Both the position numbers and the translations under genes were made by a program. Shown here piece by piece: positions 43,501 through 52,426 of a DNA stretch of 64,000 nucleotides. The number at the start of each line of letters is the position of its first letter. Within the stretch, counting starts at the first letter, position 1. Under the pieces are notes generated by a model. That model was not told where the DNA came from, made no database searches, and was given only the letters and a program-made list of their open reading frames with translations. The stretch is from CAZDSS01 sp964508185 (GTDB taxonomy: Bacteria > Pseudomonadota > Alphaproteobacteria > Sphingomonadales > Govanellaceae), in assembly GCA_964508185.1 (NCBI GenBank), contig CAZDSS010000001.1, forward strand, positions 1 to 64,000. The letters are read 5' to 3'.

Positions 43501-43635
43501 CTGTGCAGAGGCGCGGTTTTTCCCTTTCCGTCCAACGATTTATTTGAAGATTTCTGCGCAGGTTTTTGCCCTCCCCGTCCGTATGCAGGGGGCGGGGGCA
43601 TGCGCCGCCTGATCCGGCAATGCCCTTGCTTAAAG

Positions 43636-43655
43636 ACATCATATTATTATAACAT
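43636..43655. promoter_or_regulatory. AT-rich 20-base element upstream of the ABC transporter operon
   Basis: ACATCATATTATTATAACAT, the inverted counterpart (18/20) of 40971-40990. The inner part CATATTATTATAACATG (43639-43655 plus one) is itself a near-perfect 17-base palindrome. It lies 46 bases upstream of the ABC ATPase ATG. Likely operator or promoter element; factor unknown. Confidence 0.5.
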
Positions 43656-43701
43656 GCAGATGAAGCTTGCCTGCGTGTCCCAGAGGGGGAGTAAGCTACC
43701 G

Positions 43702-44403
43702 ATGTTAGAAGCGATCAAGCTGCGCAAGGAATACGGTTCCAACGTGGCGCTCAAGGGGCTGGATCTCACGGTGAAGCCGGGAGAGATCTATTGCATGCTG
43801 GGCGCGAACGGCGCCGGCAAGACAACGACAGTCAATTGCTTCCTGAACTTTATCAAGCCCACCAGCGGCCAGGCCAAGATCAACGGCATCGACGTTCAGC
43901 AAAATCCGCTCGAGACCAAGAAATACATCGCCTACATCCCCGAGAACGTCATGCTCTACCGCAATCTGACGGGTCTCGAGAACCTGCAGTATTTCTCGCG
44001 CCTCGGCGGCCATGACTATACGGAGCAGGAATACCGCAAGCTTCTCGACCGCTGCGGTCTGCAGTCGGCGGCTGTCGACCAGCATATCGGCGGCTATTCC
44101 AAGGGCATGCGGCAGAAGGTGGGGATCGCGATCGCCCTCGCCAAGCAGGCGAAGGCGATCCTGCTCGATGAACCCACGTCCGGCCTCGATCCCAAGAGCA
44201 GCAACGAATTTTCCGAACTTCTTCTCGAGCTCAAGGCCAACAACGTGGCGATCCTCATGGTCACCCACGACCTGTTCCGCGCCAAGGAGACGGGAACCCG
44301 ACTCGGCATCATGCGCCAGGGCGAACTGGTGCGCGAAATGAATGCGGCCGAGGTCAGCCATACGGACGTGGAGCGCATCTACCTCGAAGAAATGCAGTAC
44401 TGA
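43702..44403 (+). CDS. ABC transporter ATP-binding protein (ABC-2 type)
   Basis: 233-residue ATPase: Walker A in GANGAGKTTTVNCFLN, Q-loop region YIPENVMLYRNLTGLENLQYFSRL, signature YSKGMRQKVGIAIALAKQAK, Walker B AILLDEPTSGLDPKSSNEFSEL and the switch His in MVTHDLFRAKETG. These features fit exporters or gliding/Nos-type ABC-2 systems. The ATG at 43702 (MLEAIKLRKEYG) follows GGGGGAG-type purines; an upstream in-frame extension has no homology-like sequence. It is first of a three-gene transporter, 11 bases from the first permease. Confidence 0.92.
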   Translation: MLEAIKLRKEYGSNVALKGLDLTVKPGEIYCMLGANGAGKTTTVNCFLNFIKPTSGQAKINGIDVQQNPLETKKYIAYIPENVMLYRNLTGLENLQYFSRLGGHDYTEQEYRKLLDRCGLQSAAVDQHIGGYSKGMRQKVGIAIALAKQAKAILLDEPTSGLDPKSSNEFSELLLELKANNVAILMVTHDLFRAKETGTRLGIMRQGELVREMNAAEVSHTDVERIYLEEMQY

Positions 44404-44414
44404 GGGGGGGTGCC

Positions 44415-45845
44415 ATGATAGGGATCATCGCGAGAAAGGAATTCCTTTGTCTTTTGCGTGACGGCCGCTTCAAATGGTCCGTCGCGATCATGCTCGTCCT
44501 GCTGCTGACGTCCTTCCTCACCGGCTTCCAGCGCTACCAGTCGCTGCACGAGATGCGCGAATGGGCGCAGGCCCAGGACCGCGAGCAATGGCTCGACCAG
44601 GACGAAAAGAATCCGCATACGGCGGCCCATTTCGGCAACTACGCCTACAAGCCGCAGGGCACGCTCGCCTTCTTCGACAACGGCATCGGCAACTATGCCG
44701 GGACCACGCTCTGGCTCGAGGCGCACAAGACGAATTTCGCCCAGAACCGTCCGGCCCAGGACAACGGCGCCATCTCGCGCTTCGGCGATCTCACGCCGGC
44801 CATGACGCTGCAGGTCCTGCTGCCGCTCGTCATCATCCTCCTCGGCTTCTCCGCCTTCGCGGGCGAGCGGGAAAGCGGCACGCTGCGCCAGGTGGCGAGC
44901 CTCGGCGTATCTAACCGCGATCTGCTGTGGGGCAAGTTCATCGGCATCACCGCCGCGGTCGGCATCATCATTGTGCCGGCGGTCCTGATCGGCGCCGCCA
45001 TCCTGTTCTTCGGGCTCGACAGCGACAGCGACGAGCTCGGCACGCGCAGTCTGATGCTGCTCGTGGCCTATCTCATCTACACCTTCTCCTTCCTGTTCCT
45101 GACGCTCGGCGTCTCGGCGGTGTCGCGCACGGCGAAGTCGGCGCTCGTGGTGCTCGTGGGCTTCTGGGCCCTCGCCACCTTCATCGTGCCGAAGGCCGCA
45201 AGCGACATCTCCAAGATCGTGGAGCCCACGCCGACGCTCTCCGAATTCTACAAGATGGCGAAGGATGCGAGCCGCAACGGCCTCAAGGGCGCCGAAGGGC
45301 GTCTGGCGCTGCCTGAGGCGGAGCATGTGGAGCTCGTGCGTCAGGAGACGCTGAAACAATACGGCGTCAACAGCGTGCGCGACCTGCCCGTCTATTGGGT
45401 CGGCATCATGATGCAGGTGGTCGAGGAACGCGACTACGAGATCTACCAGAAATTCCTCGGCGACCTTCGCGAGATCTTCTTCCGGCAGCAGAAGCTGCAG
45501 GACATGATGGGCGTCCTGTCGCCGCTGATGCCCCTCCGTTCCCTCTCAATGGCTTTGTCCGGCACCGGTCTCGTGGACCAGGAAAAGTTCAACCAGACCG
45601 CGCAGGACTACCGCATCGAGATGATTCGCGAAATGAACGGCGAACTCATCGAGAACACCACCATGAAGAACACGCTCTATATCGCGGGGCGTGAGGTCTT
45701 CTCGCGGGTGAAGCCATATGAATATGTGCCGCCGACCCTCGGCGAGTCGCTGGAGAACCAGCCGCACAACATGATTCTTCTGGCCCTGTGGGGACTGGCG
45801 ATGCTGGCCTTTGCCGTCGTTGCCGTTCGCCGGCTGCGGGTCTGA
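44415..45845 (+). CDS. ABC-2 type permease with large extracytoplasmic domain (DUF3526-like), subunit 1
   Basis: 476-residue membrane subunit. One helix at residues 20-37 (WSVAIMLVLLLTSFLTGF), a soluble loop of about 100 residues, helices near 135-155 (MTLQVLLPLVIILLGFSAFAGERESGTLRQ), 176-200, 214-240 and 246-260, then a second roughly 190-residue soluble domain and a last helix (MILLALWGLAMLAFAVVAV). The GERESGTL motif after helix 2 is the ABC-2 coupling helix contact. It pairs with the similar protein that follows. Such permeases carry lipids, copper-enzyme substrates or unknown envelope cargo outward; cargo not known. Confidence 0.83.
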   Translation: MIGIIARKEFLCLLRDGRFKWSVAIMLVLLLTSFLTGFQRYQSLHEMREWAQAQDREQWLDQDEKNPHTAAHFGNYAYKPQGTLAFFDNGIGNYAGTTLWLEAHKTNFAQNRPAQDNGAISRFGDLTPAMTLQVLLPLVIILLGFSAFAGERESGTLRQVASLGVSNRDLLWGKFIGITAAVGIIIVPAVLIGAAILFFGLDSDSDELGTRSLMLLVAYLIYTFSFLFLTLGVSAVSRTAKSALVVLVGFWALATFIVPKAASDISKIVEPTPTLSEFYKMAKDASRNGLKGAEGRLALPEAEHVELVRQETLKQYGVNSVRDLPVYWVGIMMQVVEERDYEIYQKFLGDLREIFFRQQKLQDMMGVLSPLMPLRSLSMALSGTGLVDQEKFNQTAQDYRIEMIREMNGELIENTTMKNTLYIAGREVFSRVKPYEYVPPTLGESLENQPHNMILLALWGLAMLAFAVVAVRRLRV

Positions 45846-45863
45846 CGGGGGGAGGACGTACGG

Positions 45864-47357
45864 ATGTTGAGAACCATCATCGCCCATGAGCTGCGGCTTT
45901 TGGCCAAGTCGCCCGCGGCAATCTTCATGTTCATCCTGCTCGCCGCTTCCATGGCCTTCGGCGCCTGGAACGGCCAGCGCGCGGTGGAGCGGCAGAATAC
46001 GAGCGCTGCCGTCGCGATCGCCGAAGAGGCGGCCATCAAGCAGCGCGTGCTGGATGAACTCGTCGCATACGAAAAGTACCAGGCGGAGCGCGGTCTTCCG
46101 ACCGAGTTCGCGCCCGTGAGCCATTCCAAGCCGCGCCCCGGCCAGGCGCCCCAGGGCACGAACGCTGGCGCCGTCGGCGGCGAACTGCTGAAGGAAGTGG
46201 CGGTGCTGCCGCCCACGGGCCTTTCCGCCTTCGCCGTCGGCCAGATGGACCTGCAGCGGAACTACACGCTGGTGGACATGAAGAACAAGTTCAACATGTC
46301 CGACAATTTCGAGATCGAGAACCCGCTCATCCTCATGAACGGGACCTTCGACATCTCCTTCGTGATCCTGTTCATTCTGCCGGTCTTCATCATCGCGCTC
46401 ACCTACGACATGCTGTCGGGCGAGAAGGAGGCGGGGACGCTGGCGCTGGCCATGACCCAGCCGGTGTCATTGCGCACCTTCATGGCGGGCAAGCTCATCT
46501 CCCGCGGCATCGTCCTGTTCGGGGTGATCCTGGTGATGGGGCTCGGGGCGCTCGTCTATACGGCCGGAAGCCTCGACATGCTTGGGCTTTCGGCGACGTG
46601 GACGCGCTTCGGCCTGTGGCTTCTGGCGGTCGTGCTCTATGCCGCCTTCTGGTTCGGCCTCGGCGTTCTCGTCAACGCCTTCAACAAGAGCTCCGAGACC
46701 AACGCCACGGCCCTCGCCGCAAGCTGGCTTCTGTTCGTGGTCGTCATGCCGGCGCTCGTCAACCTGACGGCGACAACGGTCTACCCGGCGCCGAGCCGCA
46801 TGGATCTGAAGGTGGCCATGCGCGAAGCCTTCACCGAAGCGGAAAAGGCCGAGGATGTCGCCACCAAGGCGTTCAACATCGACCACGCGGAAATGGTGTC
46901 GGATGCCGAATCGCAGCTCTATCTCACGTCCTTCCTCGCCCGGCAGGTGGCCATGGAAGACGCGGTGGAGCCGGTGTTCAACAACTTCCGCACCCAGCTT
47001 GCGCGGCAGGAAAAGCTCGTCGGCTGGTTCCAGTACCTGTCGCCGGCGATCGTCATGCAGCTCGCCCTCAACGAAGTCTCGGGCAGCAGCACGGCGCGCT
47101 ACAACGCATACATGGACAAGGTGTTCGAGTTCCACCAGGAATGGCGCGACTATTTCACGCCGAAATATCTCCAGCGGGTGGTGCTGCACAGCTCCATGTA
47201 TGACCAGTTCCCCAAATTCTCGTATCCCGAGGAGCCCGTGAGCGTGGTGTGGAATCGCACGGCCGCGTCCTTCATCGGCCTCTTCATCATCGTCGGAGTC
47301 CTGACCTTCTACGCCTTTGGTCGGCTGCGGCGCTTCGGGGTGCGGGAGAATTCGTGA
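45864..47357 (+). CDS. ABC-2 type permease with large extracytoplasmic domain (DUF3526-like), subunit 2
   Basis: 497-residue paralogue of subunit 1. Initial helix at about residues 15-32 (SPAAIFMFILLAASMAFGAW), a soluble domain, helix pair at about 165-185 (FDISFVILFILPVFIIALTYDML) with the coupling motif GEKEAGTLALAMTQPVSLRTFMAGKL, further helices and a second soluble domain, ending in FIGLFIIVGVLTFYAF. It lies 18 bases after subunit 1, so ATPase plus two unlike permeases form one ABC transporter. The aldehyde dehydrogenase follows 28 bases later. Confidence 0.83.
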   Translation: MLRTIIAHELRLLAKSPAAIFMFILLAASMAFGAWNGQRAVERQNTSAAVAIAEEAAIKQRVLDELVAYEKYQAERGLPTEFAPVSHSKPRPGQAPQGTNAGAVGGELLKEVAVLPPTGLSAFAVGQMDLQRNYTLVDMKNKFNMSDNFEIENPLILMNGTFDISFVILFILPVFIIALTYDMLSGEKEAGTLALAMTQPVSLRTFMAGKLISRGIVLFGVILVMGLGALVYTAGSLDMLGLSATWTRFGLWLLAVVLYAAFWFGLGVLVNAFNKSSETNATALAASWLLFVVVMPALVNLTATTVYPAPSRMDLKVAMREAFTEAEKAEDVATKAFNIDHAEMVSDAESQLYLTSFLARQVAMEDAVEPVFNNFRTQLARQEKLVGWFQYLSPAIVMQLALNEVSGSSTARYNAYMDKVFEFHQEWRDYFTPKYLQRVVLHSSMYDQFPKFSYPEEPVSVVWNRTAASFIGLFIIVGVLTFYAFGRLRRFGVRENS

Positions 47358-47385
47358 ACCCTAGATTGAGAATGGACTAAAGGTC

Positions 47386-48804
47386 ATGCGCGTCAGAAAT
47401 CCCCGCACGGGACAATACGACTACGAGTTCACGCCGACCTCGCTCGAGGCCGTCGCCGCCGAGGCCGCCCGTCTGCGGGCCAATCAGCGGGAATGGTACG
47501 AGCGCGGCCTGGACTACCGCATCGCCGTGCTGGAGCGCTGGGCTCAGGAGGTGGAGAAGGCCAGGGATGAGATCTCCGAGGCCCTCATCACCGACACCGG
47601 GCGTCTCTACATCTCGGTGCGCGAGGTGGAGGGACTGCCCCGCAACGTGCGGCGGTGGCTTGCAAGCGCCCCCGACCTCATGAAGACCGAGCCCCAGCAG
47701 TCGCGCATCCTGCCGACCGTGACCTACCAGAACCAGCTGGTGCCCTACAGCCTCGTGGGCGCCATCAGCCCCTGGAACTTCCCGGTCACCCTGTCCTTCA
47801 TCGACGCGATCCCGGCGCTCGTCGCCGGGGCCGCTGTCCTTCTGAAGCCGAGCGAGGTGACGCCGCGCTTCGTCGAGCCGATCAGGAAGACGCTCGCCGC
47901 GGTGCCCGAGCTTGCAAAGGTATTTTCGATCGTTCTCGGTGACGGCACCGTCGGCGCCGAGGTGGTGAACCAGGTGGACGCCGTCTGCTTCACCGGCAGC
48001 GTGCCCACGGGCCGCAAGGTGGGCGAGGCGGCGGCGCGCCGCTTCATCCCCGCCTTCCTCGAGCTCGGCGGCAAGGACCCGCTCATCGTGCTGAAGTCCG
48101 CCGACCTTGAAAAGGCGACGGACGCGGCGCTCAAGGGTTCGGTTCTCAACAACGGCCATGCCTGCCTTTCCATCGAGCGCATCTATGTGGAGGCGCCGAT
48201 CTATGACGCCTTCGTGGCCAAGCTCACGGAAAAGGCGTCCAGGGTGCGGCTCAATGCCGACGACATCACCAAGGGCGAGATCGGTCCCTTCATCTTTGCG
48301 CCTCAGGCCGACGTGGTCGCGCGCCACATCGCCGACGCCGTGGACAAGGGCGCGAAGATCCTCACCGGCGGCGAGATCATCGATCGCGGCGGCAAGTGGT
48401 GCGCGCCGACGGTGATGGTGGACGTCAATCACGACATGGCGGTGATGCGCGAAGAAACCTTCGGCCCCATCATGCCGGTGATGAAGTTCGAGACCATCGA
48501 CGAGGCGGTGGAGCTTGCGAACGACACCGAATTCGGTCTTTCGGGCGCCGTCTTCGCCGGCACCATCGAGGAAGCCCGGGCGGTGGGCGAGCGCATCAAT
48601 GCGGGCGGCATCAGCCTGAACGATACCTGCATGACCTACATGACCTTCGAGCCGGAAAAGAACTCGTTCAAGTATTCCGGCATGGGCGGCTCGCGCATGG
48701 GCCCTGCCGGCCTCATGCGCTTCTTCCGCCGCAAGGCGCTCATCATGCAGAGCGGCGTGCCGCTGACCATTTTCGACATGAGCGAGGAGAAAGCGCGGGG
48801 CTGA
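47386..48804 (+). CDS. Aldehyde dehydrogenase (coniferyl-aldehyde-type)
   Basis: 472-residue ALDH of a shorter type lacking part of the usual N-terminal region. GAISPWNFPVTLSFIDAIPALVAGAAVLLKPSE, FTGSVPTGRKVGEAAARRFIPAFLELGGKDPLIVL (catalytic Glu) and NNGHACLSIERIYVEAP (catalytic Cys) are intact; the C-terminal segment KYSGMGGSRMGPAGLMRFFRRKALIMQSG is of the coniferyl aldehyde dehydrogenase style. It is placed between an ABC transporter and a putative diiron oxidase, so the aldehyde may be a product of, or substrate for, that oxidase. Confidence 0.87.
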   Translation: MRVRNPRTGQYDYEFTPTSLEAVAAEAARLRANQREWYERGLDYRIAVLERWAQEVEKARDEISEALITDTGRLYISVREVEGLPRNVRRWLASAPDLMKTEPQQSRILPTVTYQNQLVPYSLVGAISPWNFPVTLSFIDAIPALVAGAAVLLKPSEVTPRFVEPIRKTLAAVPELAKVFSIVLGDGTVGAEVVNQVDAVCFTGSVPTGRKVGEAAARRFIPAFLELGGKDPLIVLKSADLEKATDAALKGSVLNNGHACLSIERIYVEAPIYDAFVAKLTEKASRVRLNADDITKGEIGPFIFAPQADVVARHIADAVDKGAKILTGGEIIDRGGKWCAPTVMVDVNHDMAVMREETFGPIMPVMKFETIDEAVELANDTEFGLSGAVFAGTIEEARAVGERINAGGISLNDTCMTYMTFEPEKNSFKYSGMGGSRMGPAGLMRFFRRKALIMQSGVPLTIFDMSEEKARG

Positions 48805-48853
48805 CTACCATCGCGCGATCCGCAACAGACACAACCCCAAAGGAGCAACAGAA

Positions 48854-49567
48854 ATGAGCAAGATGCCCCGTGAAGAATTCTACAAGGCGCTCGAGGCTGC
48901 GCGCACCGTCCATCATGGCGGCCGCCATCCCTTCAGCGCCGCCTGGGCCGCCGGCAAGCTGAGCCGTGAACAGCTCGGCAAGTGGGCGATCCAGCACTTC
49001 TACTACATCGATCCCATTCCGCAGCAGTTCGCGGCGCTGTTCGCCCGCCTGCCCGATCTCGAGGCGCGCCAGCATCTCCTCGAGAACCTCCTCGGCGAGG
49101 AAATGCCCCATGCGCCGGAAAAGCGTCACCCCGAGCTTCTGCTCAAGTTCGCGCAGGCTTGCGGCGTGAGCCGCGAGGAATGCATGGGCGCCGAAGCGGA
49201 CGGCAAGATCCTGCCGACGACCCTCGCCATGCGCTCCTGGATCTGGGAACTCTCGACGATCCGTCCGCTCGCCCAGGCGGCGTCGGGCATCATGGTGGCG
49301 CTTGAAGGCCAGCTGCCGACCCTCTATCCCGAATATGTGAAGGCCATGCGCCAGATGGGCTTCACGGAAGACGATCTCGAATTCTTCCATGTCCATATCG
49401 AAGGCGACGAGGAGCATGCCGACGTGGGTCTCCGTCTCGCCTACGAATATGCGGACACCGCCGAAGCCCAGAAGCTGGCGATCGCCGCCGTGCGCTCCTC
49501 GGCGTCCCTCCGCTACTCCATGCTCGACGGCATCTATGCGAGCGTCGTCGCCAATGCCGCAGCCTGA
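48854..49567 (+). CDS. Heme-oxygenase-like putative diiron oxidase (PqqC/TenA fold)
   Basis: 237-residue all-helical protein of the PqqC/TenA/CADD fold. N-terminal HHGGRHPFSAAWAAGKLSREQLGKWAIQHFYYIDPIPQQFAAL is PqqC-like. The residues that bind two irons in heme-oxygenase-like diiron oxidases have candidates: Glu82 or Glu83, His92, Glu151, and His181-x3-Asp185-x2-His188 in HIEGDEEH, the same spacing as CADD. PqqC itself lacks metal. Substrates of the family range from fatty acids to amino acids and arginine derivatives. Start supported by AGGAGC upstream; it overlaps the SDR gene by 14 bases. Function inferred, not known. Confidence 0.8.
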   Translation: MSKMPREEFYKALEAARTVHHGGRHPFSAAWAAGKLSREQLGKWAIQHFYYIDPIPQQFAALFARLPDLEARQHLLENLLGEEMPHAPEKRHPELLLKFAQACGVSREECMGAEADGKILPTTLAMRSWIWELSTIRPLAQAASGIMVALEGQLPTLYPEYVKAMRQMGFTEDDLEFFHVHIEGDEEHADVGLRLAYEYADTAEAQKLAIAAVRSSASLRYSMLDGIYASVVANAAA

Positions 49568-50300
49568 TACGGCATTGTTCAGGGCGCCTGGCCGCGTCGT
49601 TCTGGTGACCGGTGCATCCGGCGGGCTCGGCCAGGCCCTTCTTCCCGTGCTGGTGGCGGGCGGCGCGCAAGTCGCCGCTTGCCATTTCGGCGCTGCCCCG
49701 GGTGACGCCGCGGAGGGCGTCGCCTGGTTCCGCCTCGACGTGTCGGACGAGGACGATGTCCGCGCCGTCGTGCGCGACGTGCGGGCGCGTTTCGGCCGCA
49801 TCGATCATGTGGTGCATCTTGCGGGCGTGGTCGGGCGCGGGCCGCTTGTGGACGTATCGCTCGACGACTGGAACAGGCTTCTTGCCGTCAACCTGACCTC
49901 GGCCTTCCTGATGGCCCGGGAATGTCATGCGTCCCTGAAGGAAAGCCGCGGCAGCCTGGTGCTGCTCTCCTCCACCAACGGCATCAACGGCGGATCGCAT
50001 CTGTCGGGGCCGGCCTATGCCGCGGCCAAGGCGGGGCTCATCAATCTCACCCGCTATCTCGCCAAGGAATGGATGGCGGACGGCATCCGCGTCAATTGCG
50101 TGGCGCCGGGGCCCGTCGCGACCCCCATGCTCGACCGCCTGAGCGAGGAGACGCTTCAGGCCCTGCGCGACATCTCGCTCAACAGGACCTTCGTCACGGC
50201 CGAACAGGTGGCGGCGAAGATCGCCTTCCTTCTGTCCGATCACGGCGCGCAGCTGACCGGCACGGTGAGCAACATGAGCGCCGGTCTTCTGCTGGACTGA
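49554..50300 (+). CDS. SDR family oxidoreductase
   Basis: 248-residue classical short-chain dehydrogenase: VVLVTGASGGLGQALLPVLVAGG, then HVVHLAGVVGRGPL for the NAG motif, the catalytic Ser in VLLSSTNGINGG and Tyr-x3-Lys in AYAAAKAGLINLTRYLAKEW, with C-terminal LTGTVSNMSAGLLLD. The ATG at 49554 overlaps the diiron-oxidase gene, implying translational coupling. Last gene of the operon that starts at the ABC ATPase; the stop is 12 bases from the convergent oppF-type stop. Confidence 0.88.
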   Translation: MPQPDTALFRAPGRVVLVTGASGGLGQALLPVLVAGGAQVAACHFGAAPGDAAEGVAWFRLDVSDEDDVRAVVRDVRARFGRIDHVVHLAGVVGRGPLVDVSLDDWNRLLAVNLTSAFLMARECHASLKESRGSLVLLSSTNGINGGSHLSGPAYAAAKAGLINLTRYLAKEWMADGIRVNCVAPGPVATPMLDRLSEETLQALRDISLNRTFVTAEQVAAKIAFLLSDHGAQLTGTVSNMSAGLLLD

Positions 50301-50311
50301 GAAATTTTCCC

Positions 50312-51313
50312 TTATTGGGGCACGGGCAGCGGCTTGCCGGGGTAATGGCAAGCCGTCCGATGCCCGTCTTCGCGCATGGCGAGCTCCGGCGCCCCGTGGA
50401 TGCAGAGGGGCGTCGCCAGCGGGCAGCGCGTGCGGAAGACGCAGCCCGATGGCGGATTGAGCGGGGAGGGGAGTTCGTCATTGAGCAGCACCGGCACCCG
50501 TTCCCGCTCCGCCTTCGGATCGGGCAAGGGGATCGCCTGCAGCAGCGCCCGGGTATAGGGATGCTGGGGCGCATCGAAGATGGTGGCGGTGTCGCCGATT
50601 TCCATCACCTTGCCGAGGAACATGACCATCACGCGCTGGCAGATGTTGCGCACCACGGCGAGGTCATGGCTGATGAAGATGAGGGCGACGCCCGTTTCCT
50701 TCTGAATGTCCTTGAGCAGGTTGATGATCTGCGCCTTGACCGACACGTCGAGGGCGCTCACCGCCTCGTCGCAGACGAGAAGTTTGGGGCGCAGGATCAT
50801 GGCGCGCGCGATGCTGATGCGCTGGCACTGGCCCCCCGAGAATTCATGCGGATAACGATCGGCCGCCGACACGTCGAGGCCCACAAGGCGCATGGCGCGC
50901 TCCACTTCCCGGGCGCGCGTCTCCGCGTCCATTTCGGGATGGAACACCTCCAGCGGCTCGCCGATGATGCGGCCCACCGTCATGCGCGGATTGAGGCTCG
51001 CAAGCGGGCTCTGGAAGATGATCTGCAGCTCCTTGCGCTTCGCCCGCATCTCCCTGTCGCTCAAGGCGGCGAGATCCTGGCCGAGCCACAGCACGCGGCC
51101 GCCCGTGGGTTCCACGAGACGGATGATGGCGCGGCCGAGCGTCGACTTGCCGCAGCCCGATTCCCCGACGACGCCCAGGGTCTCGCCGGCGCGGAGCTCG
51201 AAATCGATGCCGTCCACGGCGCGAAGCGGCTTGTATTTGCGGAATACGATGCCGCCCACGGGAATGGGGAAATGCACCTGCAGATTTTCGACTTTGAGAA
51301 TGGGGTCGGTCAT
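50312..51313 (-). CDS. Oligopeptide/dipeptide ABC transporter ATP-binding protein, OppF/DppF type
   Basis: 333-residue ATPase. Walker A GVVGESGCGKSTLGRAIIRL, signature FSGGQCQRISIARAMILRPK, Walker B LLVCDEAVSALDV and the His loop ISHDLAVVRNI. The C-terminal oligopeptide extension with cysteines CVFRTRCPLATPLCIHGAP is present. It is last in the minus-strand importer operon and overlaps the oppD-type gene by four bases (ATGA). Start at 51313 (MTDPILKVEN). Confidence 0.92.
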   Translation of the reverse strand: MTDPILKVENLQVHFPIPVGGIVFRKYKPLRAVDGIDFELRAGETLGVVGESGCGKSTLGRAIIRLVEPTGGRVLWLGQDLAALSDREMRAKRKELQIIFQSPLASLNPRMTVGRIIGEPLEVFHPEMDAETRAREVERAMRLVGLDVSAADRYPHEFSGGQCQRISIARAMILRPKLLVCDEAVSALDVSVKAQIINLLKDIQKETGVALIFISHDLAVVRNICQRVMVMFLGKVMEIGDTATIFDAPQHPYTRALLQAIPLPDPKAERERVPVLLNDELPSPLNPPSGCVFRTRCPLATPLCIHGAPELAMREDGHRTACHYPGKPLPVPQ

Positions 51314-52426
51314 GGCTGTCCCATCTTCAGATGACAGGCGGCGCGATGGATGTCGCTGCTGCGCGGGGTGAGCAGCGGACGCTCCGCCGCGCATTGCGGC
51401 ATGGCGGCCTCGCAGCGCGGCGCGAAGGCGCAGCCCGCGGGAATGTTGGCAAGGCTCGGCGGGTTGCCGGGAATGGCGAGAAGCCGCTCCGACGGATCCA
51501 TGTCGAGCCGCGGAATGGATTTGAGCAGCGCCTTGGTATAGGGATGCTGCGGACGGTAGAAGATGTCGTCCACCGTCCCCGTCTCCACCGCGCGGCCCGC
51601 ATACATCACGATCACCCGGTCGCAGAGCCCGGCGACGACGCCGAGATCGTGGGTGATCATGAAGATCGCCATCTGGGTATGCTGCTTGAGCTTGCGCAGG
51701 AGATGGCGTCGCTTGAGCTCGGCCGAGCCGCGCCCGATCGAGCCGGCGGCGAGCCGGTGGCGACCGACTGCCCGGTTGTCGCGCACATGAGCCTTTCCTT
51801 CCTGCAGGATGCGTTCGCTCTGGGGNNNNNNNNNNCAGGATCTGCGCCTGGACGGTGACGTCGAGCGCCGTCGTCGGCTCGTCGGCGATGAGCACCTTGG
51901 GCTTGCAGAGGAGCGCCTGGGCGATCATCACCCGCTGGCGCATGCCGCCCGACAACTCGTGCGGATACATGTCGAGCCGACGCCGCGCTTCGGGAATCTG
52001 CACGGTCTCGAGCATTTCGAGCACTTCGGCGCGGGCCTTCTCGCGGCTCAGGCCCTGATGCTCCATGAGCACTTCGTCAAGCTGGCGGCCGATCTTGAGA
52101 TGGGGGGTAAGCCCCGTGATCGAATCCTGGAAGATCATGGAGATTCTGTTGCCGCGAAGCTTCCGCATCACTTCCGGCGATGCGCCGATCAGCTCCTCGC
52201 CCTCGAATTTCGCAGAGCCCGCCACATGGGCGTTTTCCGCGCGAAGCCCGAGGAGATTGAGGAAGGTCTGGCTCTTGCCCGAGCCGGATTCACCGACGAT
52301 GCCGACGCATTCCCCGGGATTGATCGAGAAGCTCAGGCCATCCACCGCGGTCAGCACCTTGCCGCGGTTGCCCGTGAAGCGGACGGTCAGGTCCTTGACG
52401 TCGAGAAGAGGGGCGGACATGGCCAT
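51310..52426 (-). pseudogene. OppD/DppD-type ATPase interrupted by a scaffold gap
   Basis: Two coherent parts are seen. The N-terminal part (52426-51836) runs MAMSAPLLDVKDLTVRF, Walker A GESGSGKSQTFLNLLG, signature LSGGMRQRVMIAQALLCKPK and Walker B LIADEPTTALDVTVQAQIL. The C-terminal part (51701-51310) resumes at LLRKLKQHTQMAIFMITHDLGVVAGLCDRV and ends CHLKMGQP. Between them lie ten N and about 124 bases (51702-51825) that do not fit the family. In life the gene is very probably intact; the break looks like an assembly artefact, although a small insertion cannot be excluded. Confidence 0.8.
51826..51835. other. Assembly gap (10 N)
   Basis: Ten unknown bases of standard length, marking a join of two contigs of unknown true distance. 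Synteny across this point should not be taken as certain. Confidence 0.98.

Noticed and set aside
50312..52426. A single 704-residue ABC ATPase fusion
   Set aside because: Arises only by reading through the N gap; the middle is out-of-frame sequence. Two separate OppD- and OppF-type genes explain the motifs.
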